NCBI GenBank assembly: GCA_030159075.1
Contig: BROG01000073.1
Location: 938,001-1,002,000 of the forward strand
DNA length: 64,000 nt
Origin: Atrina japonica
Taxonomy: Eukaryota > Mollusca > Bivalvia > Pterioida > Pinnidae
Direction of reading: 5' to 3'
The position numbers were made by a program, and so were the translations under genes. Shown here one piece after another: positions 13,376 through 26,900 of this stretch. The first letter of the stretch is position 1; each line of letters begins with the position of its first letter. The notes under the pieces were generated by a model. That model was not told the origin of the DNA. It saw nothing but the letters and a program-made list of their open reading frames with translations, and searched no databases.

Positions 13376-16300
13376 AGAGACAGAAATACAAAAATGCCTA
13401 CAGAATTACATCTGTCACTTCTATGTGTCATGTTGACTCTTACTTATGCACATGGTCAAGTAAGTGTATTTATTTTTCACTTGATTTTATGAGATTGCAA
13501 ATATTTTTATTACATTGGTACATCCTGATTAATTTGTAAGCTGATTCATTCCAGCCCTTATTAAACTGATTATAATGCATTTCATTTAAGTGTTAAAGGT
13601 GTAACTTTTCTTCATACTGAGTAGAAAAGCAGAATTGCTTTACAAGGTTCTTCTGACCTAGATGTATTGGTTTTTAGCTCACCAGGCCCCAAAGGTCGAA
13701 TTTTTCAGGTTGCCCCCTTATGGGAGTTATTTCCCCCTTTAAGTGGATTTTTATGTTTTTTTATGGATTTTTTTGACATTATCTTGAAAAGTGTAATAGG
13801 TAGAGTCAAAGTGATAGAAGCAACAATGTTCAGTATGCAAAGATCTACAAAAAGTCAGTAGGGCTGAAATTGTCAAGAGTTATTTCCCCTTTCAATTGAA
13901 TTTTTCATGTTTTTGGATGTTTTTGACATTATCTTGAAAAGCATAGAATAGGAGTGAAAGAATCAAAAAGGTTCAGCAATCAAAGATCTACAAAAATGTC
14001 AATAGGTCAAAATTGTCAGGTCACCCCTTTTGGCAGTTTTTTTCCCTTTAAGAGGATTTTTCATGCTTTTGAAAGTTTTGTCCTATTATCTTGAAAAGTA
14101 TAAATAGTGAGAAAGTGAAAGAAGCAAAAGTGTTCAGCATGCAAAGATCTACAAAAGTCAACAATGCCAACATTTGCCAAAGGCTCAAGTAAGGTATTGT
14201 GATCCGTCCAGTGTCTGGCCATAAAATTTTCATATTTTCGACTTCTTCTCTGAAACCACTAAAGGGATTTTGATGAAACTTGACATGAAGCAAGCGCTTA
14301 AGGTCCTCTACGAAGTTTGTAGTATTCAGTCAGATTGGATCAGGTGTGGATCCAGGGTGGGGCAGAATGTCACAAAAGATATCCCTCTTTAAAAATCTTC
14401 TTCTTCAGAAACGCTGCTTGAATTGAAAAATGGATACATGGATGTATGATTCAAGTTTGTATTTTTCATAGAAATCGGAATATTATTTTTGACGTTTTTT
14501 TGAGGTCTTTTCATTCATTTTTACATGATTTCCCTGATTATCTCCCCTTGCATTCACTATGCTACATTCATTTCATTTCTTTTACTTGTATATAGGTAAA
14601 GAATGTTTTTTTGGCAAGAATTTTGCTGAAATGTAAATTTTAGATATTATTATTAATTTCTAAAAGCTACAATTTTCATGTTTCTTGGCCAGATCAGCCT
14701 ACTATAGAAGTATATCATTTTTTCGTTTTGCCAACTATAAAGTTGGCTTTTCCAACTCTTTTCTTGTAATTCTGAATTTTTTTCTCATTTTGCCAACTTT
14801 AAAGTTTCCTTTTCCAACTTTTTTTGGGGAATTTCCAACTTTTGTTCATTTTGCCAACTTAAAAGTTGGCTTTTGCAACTTTGTACTTGTGAAATCTTAG
14901 GCATTCCTCAAAAAACAATTTGTATTTGTAGTACGCATTACATAAAGAAAAAATGGAGCATCCAGCTTATGTCTGCTGAATTTCTCTTTGTTTTCAGAGT
15001 TAATAAGTTTGACAATAGAATATCTTTGATGAATAAAGATGCCATTTTTACTTTTTTATGCCTTGTAAAATCATAATGAAATGATTCTAGGGAAGAATAC
15101 CCCTAACATTATATTTTCTGAGATAATCTTCTTTTGAGATGTATAATCAATATGACATTAGCAGTTGGAGGCTTAGTTTCATATCTTGGTACTGATAAAA
15201 CCACTAAAAGATACGTATTAATTAATCTTATGTAGAGTTTTGAGTTAGTATAAATTTATGTTCATCCTTTGAACATGTCTAGCTCTGCCACTGTTTTATA
15301 CTACAATGTTGATCAGAAAGGCAAAGAAAATGAAAAAAATATGTCCCTTAAAAGATAAAAGATAAATATTCTGTCTTGGGCCATAATGAAAATAAATAAT
15401 CTGACAAAATTTGCATTGCTGTCCCCAAAAAACCGTCCCCTGAAGTTATATAAGACTTTGAACAATATAAAATTTAAGAATCATATCGAAAAATAAATTT
15501 AAAATGCATCCATTTATAAATGTTTAATCTATTTGTATCAATGCTACATTTCACCGAATATATGCACAATCACTGGTAATATGAGTCACTACCATACTCA
15601 GGGTAATTTCAATGTAGATGTATCATTATTTTCATTTTACCTTCACCATTTTAGCGAAGAATCGCCTGATTGCCAAATAGTTCTGTACTGTTTTGTGATA
15701 TTTTACATTAAAATTGAAAACTATGTTTTTAGATGTTCAAATTTTTGGGTACATTATTTCCTCCAGCATGTTTGAGGCAGTGGTTCTTTCTGGGGTATAA
15801 CCAGTATGTTAGAGGATGGATGATTCTTTCTGGGTAAATTTTAATCTCCGGTATGTTAGAGAACCTGAGGGAGTCTTTCTGGATACATTATAACCTCCAG
15901 TATGTTGGAGAATGGGGTAGACTTTCCGGTTACATTACGATGTCCAGTATATTAGAGACTGGGGAGTCTTTCTGCGTACATTATAACCTTCATTATGTTA
16001 GAGAACCTTGGGAGTCTTTTTGGGTACATTATTACCTCCAGTATGTTAGAGAATCTTGTAGAGTCTTTCTGGGTACATTATTAGGCCATTCCAAATTTTT
16101 TCTATGTTAGGTGTCAATCCTGATTACAAAAACCTAACTACCTATCTGAAAAACACAGAACTCGTCAATTATAACTGTGACCATTTTATAGAAATAAATG
16201 GCATCAGGTTATGGAGTTGAGTTGAGTAAATTGGTTCTACTAATCAGAACATACCAAGGTACCCTAAGTGTGCTAGGGATCTTTAAATATTTGTTGGTAG

Positions 16301-19300
16301 ATCTATATTATCTATTTTTCATCTGAACTGTGTCTGCATCTAACCAACTTCAAAAATAAAACGCTTTCATTCCATGTGTTGTAAGGAAATATAATGCATT
16401 CCCTGATTGCCAATTTTTTGTGTTTTTAGAAATATGATGTCCTAGACCAAAGACACGGACACTTAACATAGAAAAAAACTGAAATGGCCTTACGTCCAGA
16501 ATGTTTGAAATTGGAGTAGTCTTTTTGGGTACATTATAACCTCCAGTATGTGAAGAATGGAGGATTCTTTCTGGGTACATTGTTATATTCAGTAATTTAG
16601 AGACTGGGGGAGTCTTTCAGGGTACATTATAACCTCCAGTATGTTACAGAACGGGGTAGTCTTTCAGGGTACATTAAAACCTCCAGTGTGTTAGAGAATG
16701 GGGTAGTCTTTCAGGGTACATTAAAACCTCCAGTGTGTTAGAGAATGGGGTAGTCTTTCAGGGTACATTAAAACCTCCAGTGTGTTAGAGAATGGGGTAG
16801 TCTTTCAGGGTACATTAAAACCTCCAGTGTGTTAGAGAATGGGGTAGTCTTTCAGGGTACATTATAACCTCCAGTATGTTACAGAACGGGGTAGTCTTTC
16901 AGGGTACATTATAACCTCCAGTATGTTACAGAATGGGGTAGTCTTTCAGGGTACATTATAACCTCCAGTATGTTACAGAATGGGGTAGTCTTTCAGGGTA
17001 CATTATAACCTCCAGTATGTTTCAGAATGGGGTAGTCTTTCAGGGTACATTATAACCTCCAGTATGTTACAGAATGGGGTAGTCTTTCAGGGTACATTAT
17101 AACCTCCAGTATGTTACAGAATGGGGTAGTCTTTCAGGGTACATTATAACCTCCAGTATGTTTCAGAATGGGGTAGTCTTTCTTGGTACATTATAACCTC
17201 CAGTATGTTACAGAATGGGGTAGTCTTTCAGGGTACATTATAACATCCAGTATGTTTCATAACGGGGTAGTCTTTCAGGGTACATTATAACCTCCAGTAT
17301 GTTTCAGAACGGGGTAGTCTTTCAGGGTACATTATAACCTCCAGTATGTTAGAGAAACTGGGTGAAACATTCTAGGTACATTATTACATCCAGTATGTAG
17401 AGACTGTTGGGGAGTATTTTTGGGTACATTATAAGTTTTCAATATGTTAGTGGCTGCAGGGGTCTTTCTTGGTACATTATAACCTCCAGTATGTCAGAGA
17501 ACCTGGGGAGTCTTTCTGGGTAAATAATTAACCTCCAGTATGTTTGAGAACCTGGGGGAGTCTTCCTGGGTGCATTATAACCTCCAGTATGTTTGAGGCA
17601 GGTGAATCTTTCTGGAAACATAATTAAGTCTGGTATGTTAGAGACTGGGGGAGTCTGTCTGGGTACATTTTAACCACAGTGTGATAGAGGATGAATGATT
17701 CTTTCTGGGTACATTACCCAAATTATTTAGTTATTTTCACAAAGAAAAACTGGATGCCGCTATATAATTGACAAAATACTTTGTTTGGCTTATTTAAACT
17801 CATGTATCATCCTAAATCAAGGCTATTTCATATTTTTTTTAAAAAAGAATATCTAAGTTTCCATTTGAAAACAGGTTTGCAATATTTCAGTATATGAGTT
17901 AAAGATTTATCGCTGTCATATCTTGAAAGCTTAATATTTTTATGTAAAAAGTGTTAAAATTGTCATTTCAAAATTCCAGTATTTCAAAACTAAGCCATGA
18001 TAGCTGTAATCATTCACGAAATTGTTTCTGAACAATATAGTGTGCAATGAGCTGTCATTGTTCTGAATTTCCTAAACTGAAAACTCTGGTAATGATGGTG
18101 ATACATTATGTTCATCAAATAAGGAAAAGTCAATAAGTTTAAAATGTTGTTCATTTGCTCAAATGCATTCTAGTGTCATTTAATTTTCAATGAAGCAATA
18201 CTTGTACATTAAAACTATTATTTTCTTATTTTTGTTTTCTTGTCCTTGTGTCTACAAGTAGATTTTTGATGTCCCTTTAATCTTAATTATTGTTTTGGTT
18301 TGATGGTTTTTTTTTTTTTTTTTCAATCTAAAACATTTTTCCACTGGCTCAGTTTAGGTTCATTAATGTTTCTTAACATATTTACAGACCTAAGACTGTT
18401 CATGAATTGTGTTTAAAAATACATGTCTATCGTACCAGTGTTTTAGCAATCTTCTTATCCTCCAGTCCATATTGACAGTCTATGTTGTATTTGGTGTTCT
18501 CATCATGATACTTTGATTTTACAGGATGGCAGATTTACAGCAGATCCACAGTGTGGTGTAACAAAAGGATGTTTCAGTGATTGTCAGACTGGTTGTACTT
18601 ATGAAGTGACCTGGCAAGATGGTGGAAGTTATGTGGATTTCAGTATGAGGTATGCACTGGATTCTGCTGATGCACGATGGATAGCTCTTGGCTTCTCAGA
18701 TGACCAAAGAATGGTTTGTATAATATGTCTTTTGAATTATTCATTGCAGAATCATGTATACAATGTAAATATAATTTGTATAGACTCTATTTAGGATCTT
18801 ACAAGTTACATGAATGACCATCTCCAATTGTATCATCAAATGAGTTCAATACTTTAATATGGTATGTGCCTTTAGGTGAATATATAACACACATGTAATT
18901 ATTGACTGAGTCTGCTAAATACAATATAACATGAGCATTAGGTGAATATATAAAAATTATTGACTGAGTCTGATAAAAACAATTCAACATGAGCCTTTAG
19001 GTGAATATATAATAATTATTGACTGAGTCTGAAAAAAACAATACAACACGAGCCTTTAGCTTAATATATAAAAATCATTGACGGAGTTTGATTAAAGCAA
19101 TACAACATGAGTCTTTAGGTTAATATATGATAATTATTGACTGAGTCTGATAAAAAAATTGCAACATGAGCCTTTAGGTTTAATATATGAAAATTATTGA
19201 CTGAGTCTGATAAATACAATATGATATGAGCCTTTAGGTGAATATATTATGATTATTAACTGACTCTGATAAATACAATATGGCAAGGGCCTTTAGATTA

Positions 19301-22300
19301 ATATATAGAAACTATTGGCTGAGTAGAAAAATACAGTATGACATGAACCTTTAGGTGAATATATAAAAGTTATTGACTGAGTCTGATAAATACAATATGG
19401 CATGGACCTTTAAGTGAATAAAAAAATATTGACTGAATGGACAAATAAATTATGACATGGGCTTTTAGGTGAATATATAATAATAATTATATCCTGCTTG
19501 CATTTTCCATTTACTTAATACATGAAAATGTGCAGTATACTACTATATATATATACATGACCTGTTTTGCATCTTAAGCGCTGTAATGATGACAAATTAC
19601 ACAAATGTTTTGTTATTGTGATTTGTTGTAAATAAAAGAAATTATTTTAAATGATGACCATTATTTCATTGATAAGGAAAGCTTGTCCTTTTCCATGCCA
19701 AGACCTTGGGCCTAAATATTTCAACACATTACATATACTTTCAATAATCTATACTATTGTCTGAACCACATTAGGTCATGGATTTCAAAATAAAATTATT
19801 TTAACTGATATAATTAAAAAAGAAAAAAGTTTATTCTATATCTTTTCTACATACTTTTTTCTTTGTTTGGTTGCTTCAGTTTTTGAAAATACTCTTCCTA
19901 CAGGAATCTCTGTGTTATCCATGTGATATCAATAAATTGGGTCATGTGAGTAATCATTAATATACTCGGGCCTCTCTTCACAAAAGAGTAATATGAAGGG
20001 GAATAACTCCCACTATATTATTGTTGTAAGGATTCAGTGACTGTGTATTAACAGCAACATTTCTTCTCGCTATACAATACATTATGCTTTGAAAGTTCCA
20101 AAACCACATTTCATATGACAATACTCAAAAAGTTCTGAAAACATGTCTATTGGATGATTTTATCTAGAGTCTTTCATCCATTCTCAAATTTCGACAGATG
20201 GCTGCCTTTACCAATGTAAAATTCCCGTAGTGGTAATCTAGTACAAAACAGATTAATTTTTATTTGTCATGGGCATGGATGAATTATTCAGTATGCATAG
20301 GATACTGCTACGTAAAATTTAAGTGGTAGGTATCAACCATTTTATTTTAATCAGCCAAAACCAGCAGATCCAGCAAACTTAGTTCAGACTATGATTGACC
20401 ATGTCTGATGAATAAAATGTGGCATGGCCACTGCTGCAAGATTCCATTTATCAAATAATTCTAGAGTTTATAAGAACACTTCAAGAAATGCTGTTAATTA
20501 TGTATTTCCATTTGGTTCTGGAACAGAATAGTCTATCATTGGATTTCTGGAAGTCTGCTCTGCACAAAATAGTCAAATTACATTTTCTGGTATTGCAAAT
20601 TTTAAATTTAAACAAGTAAATAAGAACAATATGAACATTTCACATTCATTTAGTATGAATAATTGTCAGGGGGTACCGTGGCTGTGGCACCTCTCACCTC
20701 TAGCCCAAGTCTTGTAATATTGAACCCTACATTAGTTCAAATTTCAAATTGTTTGCTTTCAAAGTTTTTATCAGATATTTATTTTTACTATTATTTCTGA
20801 ACCATGAAATCTTATTTAAAGTTGCCATTTTTTGCCCACCATCAACAGATGGTGGGCTATTCATATCACCCTGCATCCATGGTCTGTCTATTGTTCGTCT
20901 TTCGTCCTGAAAAAATTCTTGTTACTGCTACTTCTCAGAAAGGGCTGAAGGGATCTCCTTGAAATTTGACATGTAGGTTCCCCTTGAGGTCTTGTTCTGC
21001 ATATTACATTTTCAGAGAGATCAGAACCCAACATGGCAGACAGGTGGCCATCTTGGATTTTGACCAAAGGAAGTTTGTTACCGCTACTTCTTAGAAAGGA
21101 CTGAAGGGATCTTCTTTATATTTGACATCAAGGTTCCCCTTGAAGTCTAGTTGTGCATATTACATTTTCAGATAGATCAGAATCCAACATGGCGGACAGT
21201 TGCCCATCTTGGATTTTGACTGAAGGAAGTTTGTTATTGATATTTCTCAGAAAGGACTGAAGGGATCTCCTTGAAATTGTGGCCTTATTGTGAATATTAC
21301 ATTTTCAGAGAGATCAGAATCCATCATGGCCAACAGGTGGCTATCTTTGATTTTGAACATAGGAAGTTTGTTATTGCTGGTTCTCAGAAAGAACTGAAGG
21401 GATCTTTTGAAATTTAAGGTGAAGGTTCCCCTTGAGGTCTAGTTGTGCATATGACATTTTCAGAGAGTTTGGATTCCAACATGGCTGACAGGCAGCCGTC
21501 ATATATTTTGTCAATGGAAGTATTTCTCAGAATGTACTGAAGGAATCTTTTCGAAATTGATTATGGAGGTTCCCACTGAGGTCTATATGTGCATATTACA
21601 TTTTCAGAGGAGATTAAAATCCAAGAGGGACAACTGTTGGCCATGTTGAATTCTATTATCTCTGAAAAGGTAATATGTTCAAGTTCAGTTTCACTATATG
21701 TTCAAGTTCAGTTTCACTATAATCTTGTGAAAAAAGTATTTAACAGAAATATGGATTTAAGTTCAAATTCAATGCTGAGACACAGAAAAAAGGAAAAGAA
21801 GAGTCTGTCACAGACATAGAACATTCCATTGTGGGTGCCAAGATCCCTATGGGATCTCTTGTCTTGTAGTACTTTCCCAATGAATTTTTAAATGGTCATT
21901 TGACATATTTTCAACATCTTAAGTTTACTTTTGTCATTATTATTATTATTATGAATGAATGTCTGAAATATTTACAAAAATTGTTTACTGAATCAAATGG
22001 TGAAGGTATGTCCTATTCTGAAATACTTTTCTAACTGTCACTCCCTCATTTTAGACTGTAAAGTGGGTCACATACTAGACATTCTGCAGTCTTTCACTCT
22101 TCTTGGGTACATTGTAACCAGATTTTCCTGTCTACCAACATGTGGCATATTACCATCTTTTGTGGCCAGACTTTCTGGACCATTGTGATTGTTTCAGTAT
22201 GATCATGTTTGAGTTCAATGTCAAAATCAACTCCACTTACCTCAGCATTGTTTGAAATACTGAAAACTGTGTTTTTCATAGCACAGATGCCTTCATATTT

Positions 22301-23924
22301 TTTTTTTATAATTTCTTTAATATCTTTTGGTGTAATTATATTAGAAACATCTTATGTCATTTGTCTCCTTAAATGACCATATGTAAATTTCCAATAGCCA
22401 TAGACTTGAGTTTACAAATAAAGATTAAAATACAAGGTGTCCAATTAAGTGATCTTGTGATAAAGGGGACACATTTTTTGTTCAGAACTCGGAGATTTAG
22501 AATACAATGCATAAATTTGTATACACATAATGATAAATTTGTATACACATAATAATAATATACATTGAGACCAAACTATTTGATGGAATTAAAGTTAATA
22601 TTGGATACTAAAGACATGGAAAAGATAGATTATACTGTATTTTTGTATTTTTATTTGTATTTGTATTTTTAGCTCACCTGAGCCACAGGCTGAAGTGAGC
22701 TATTGTGATCACTCCCCGTCTGTCGTCCGTCCGTAAACTTTTCATATTTTTTACTTCATCTCTGAAACCACTGAAGGGATTTTGATGAAACTTGACAGGA
22801 AGTAAGTGCTCAAGGTCCTTTACCAAGTTTGTAGTTTTTAACCAGATAGGCTCATGGGTGGATCCAGGGTGGGGCAGAATAGGTCCCAAAAGTTACCCCT
22901 CTTTAAAAACCTTCTTCTCCAGAACCACTGCATGAATTGAAAAATGGATTGTTTCATAGTGATCTACATGAATGTATGATTCAAGTTTGTATTTTGCATA
23001 GAAATCGGAACATTAATTTTTCATGCGTTTTTGAGGTCTTTTTAGCCTTTGTCATTTTCATTCATTTTTGCATGATTTCTCCCTTTGCATTCACTTTGAT
23101 GCATTCATTTAATGTGTTTTACTTGTAATTAGGTGAAGAAATGTTTTGTGCCAGAATTTTGCAGAAATTTAATTTTCTAGAATTTTTTATGAATTTTTCA
23201 AGACTACAAAAAAAGAGGGGGAGGGTGATGCATTTTTGACTCTATCAGCTTTTGTTTAAAAACTACTGAAGAAATTTTGATGAAACTTGACAGGAAGCAA
23301 GTGCTCAAGATCCTTTACCAAGTTTGAAGTTTTCAGTCAGATTGGCCCTCGGGTGGATCCAGGGCAAGACAGAATATGTCCCAAAAGGTACCCTCTTTAA
23401 ACATTTTCTTTTCCAGAACCACTCCATTAATTGAAAAACGATTGTTTCTGAATGATCTACATGGAATTTTGATTTAAGTTTGTATTTTTCATAGAAATCG
23501 AAATATTAATTTTTGACAGGTTTTTGAGGTCTTTTCAGACTTTGTCATTTTCATTCATTTTTGCATGATTTCCTCAATTATCTCCCCTTGCATTCACTCT
23601 GACGCATTAAAGATTTTTACTTGTATATAGTTGAAGAAATGTTTTTGTGCAAGAACTTTGCCAAAATTTAATTTCTAGAATTTTTGATAAATTTCTTAAA
23701 ACAGCAATATTTATGTTTCTAGGCCAGATCAGCCTACATGTACATATTCTTCTTGGTCTTCTTTCCACATTTGTAGATAGTTCTCATGTGAGCGATTGAG
23801 GCCTTCTTGGACCTCTTGTTAAGAGTTTTTTTGAAGTCTTAAATTATTTCGTGTTTATTCATTTTTAGCTCACTTGAACCTTGGGTTCAGGTAAGCTTTT
23901 CTGATAGCCTTTTGTCCGTCGTCT

Positions 23925-23955
<31 letters not shown>

Positions 23956-26900
23956 TCCTCTAAAACAGAAGAAGAGATTTTAATGAAGCTTTATAGGAAA
24001 TAAGTACTCAACGACCTCTACCAAGTTAGTTAATTTCGGCCAGATCAGCATAGGGGTTGATCCAGTGTGGGGCAAAAGAGGCCTTGGGGGATATCCCTCT
24101 TTAAAAATCTTCCAGAACTGCTGCATGGATTGAAAAAATAATTGCATCTTAGTGATTTTTATGGATGCATTATTCAATTTCCTATTTTTGGAATAAATTG
24201 GAAAACTAATTTTTAACTTGTTTTTGACATCTTTCCCAGCTTTGTCATTTTCATTCATTTTTAAGTCACCTCCACTTCTAAGGAGTGTTAAAATAATTTG
24301 TAAATTAGAGATTCCCATATGTATAAGATGCCAACACAGTTCAGGTGAGCGATGTGACCCATGGGCCTCTTGTTTTATTTCCTCTTTATTCTGCATATTC
24401 AATACAGGGATCATTAACTCTCATGATATAAGAAGTCAGTTCATTGTTTTCAAACTTACATATAATATAAATGACATGTACTGAAATACTCTTAATATTG
24501 ACTGATTTCAGTCATTACTGGTGTTAGGTTTTCTTGGGAATCTTCATGTAAGATTTAAATATCATGTTTGTTACAGGGAAACGATTTTGTAACAGAATGT
24601 GCTATGGAGGGTTCTAATAATGTTGCGGTCTATAAGTCGCAGAATGTTGGACGTTCCAATGTTCGTCTTAGTACGGTAAGTATTATTTTCAGAATATTAT
24701 TGTCTGTTTATCAATATGTCGGGTATTCTCTCACAAGGTTAAATGATGTGAAACCTACACTCAAATATATGATTTGTCATTCAGCACCAGAAAAGGAATC
24801 TGTGATATGAATGATTTTAAAACAAACCTTTGATATTTGCTGTTCAACTAGATAGCAAAAATATTTCTGATATGAATGTTCACTCAACCTTTTTAGCATT
24901 ATCTACAGAGGCTAACCTTATAGCCAATACTGGTGAAGAAAAAGTTGCAGTATTTTTAGCTACATGTACCTGCATTTTAAAACTTTAGAAAAAGCAAATG
25001 TTTTGCCTAGAGATTTTTCTTTCTATCACTGCATGCCATATTTTTGAAATTGTCCAGTCACATCTTAATTACATATTAATTGTCAGTGAATTTACTTAGT
25101 TTTCCTTTAGTTAATATTCATGAATGTTGAAGATTTTAATTAAAGGTCAAAGCTTAAAGTTCAGGGTCATTCTGAAAATATCTTGTACAATATATTACAG
25201 ACTGCTGTTGGTTAAAGTATTTATAGAGTAATGTTTGTCTCTCTTTTAGCCAAAGATTGGTTTACTGTCAACGTCTGGTTCTGTTTCGAACAATATTCTC
25301 TCCTGCACATACAGATCACAAAAGATTGTCGGCCAGCCCACTGTTGAAAATCTTAACAATAACTATTTTCTCTTTTTTGGAAGTGGACCATTTTTTGGAT
25401 CAAACTTTGGTAAAAAAGTTTTTATTTTCTGTGTACAATTATTTTTTGATACCTTTAGTAACTTCTTAATATTCTGGTACATTTTAACTCAGTTTGCACA
25501 TAATGGACTCTTCCATTTAGTGGTAAATATATGAACCAGTTGTTTGTCTGGAACATACTATTATTACTTGTATTTCACTGAAGTCTGAACAAGTAAAATA
25601 GAAAAATTCATTCATTGTTATATAGATTATATGTTGCATAATTGCTTTTGAGAGAAGGAGAAGAGAAAGTTTCAAGATAAAAATATTCATATATCTATAT
25701 ATATATATATATAATTTCCTTGTCTGTATTAAATTGTTTTTTAGCTTTCTTACCGGTATTTGATGTGTATATTGTATACCAATATATGTTATCAGGTGTC
25801 AGAATCAGGAATTGAATTGTGTGTATACGTCTTCCTGAGTGTCTTTTGTGTCAGTATTAGATGATTAACTGGGTTAGCTCCCCTGAGTTATCCTGTCTAC
25901 AGACTTTGAGTTGGACAATTTTGTAGATTATAATTGAAGATTGGAGATTTGACTTTAGTTGAAGATTGTGTCACAGTCTTTGAGCCTGGACTATGGAGGA
26001 TTGTAAATGTAGATTTCCTTTCTTGATGACATTGTTGCATTCATTAAAAAGTGTGCATTTACATGAAAGATGAGTAACTATGGCAATATTATTGTAAAAA
26101 ATATTTGTATTCAAGTTTGGTAATAAAAGCTGTTTTATATTTCAGCAATCAAGTCTCAACATTCAACAATACCTCAGATTTCACCATCTGTTGTAAGCAT
26201 GCAGAGTTTTGAAAACATCGGGGGTACTACTGTGTCCAATGCCCTCATTAAAGTTCATGGTAATATGATTTTGAATCTTAACACATAAACTGTAATGACA
26301 ACTCTTAAATTATTTGAATTTATCTGATAGATTCAAACACAAATGAAGTTGACTTTGTTTACCTACATTTACCTGGAAAAGACAAGATAACCCATGGAAC
26401 GATAAGTCTGTCTTTCCCTAGGAAAAAAGACAGATAAGCTTTCCCTAGAAAAAAGACAGCTAACATGGGTTATGAAATCACTGACATACTTTCCCATTTA
26501 AACACAAATTGTACACTCTGGTTATAACCATATAGAACAAATAGACCAGGGAAGATATAGATCATTAATTGCTGTTTAAGTGTTGAATTAATTTTCTTTT
26601 GTTTTAAGTTAGTAAATACTTTGTATGTGTGTATAAAATGAAAATTTTTATGAACTCTACATGCAGTCTTTTTAAGTACAATATGTAATTAGTTTGCATA
26701 TATTAACATAATCCATCATGTCAGACCAAAATGTTAGTTGTGTAAACAAACGTGTCGGATCAAAATGTTAGTTGTTTACACAAACGTGTCAGATCAAAAT
26801 GTTAGTTGTGTAAACAAACATGTCGGATCAAAATGTTAGCTGTGTAAACAAAAGTGTTGGATCAAAATGTTAGTTGTTTACACAAACATGTCAGACCATA

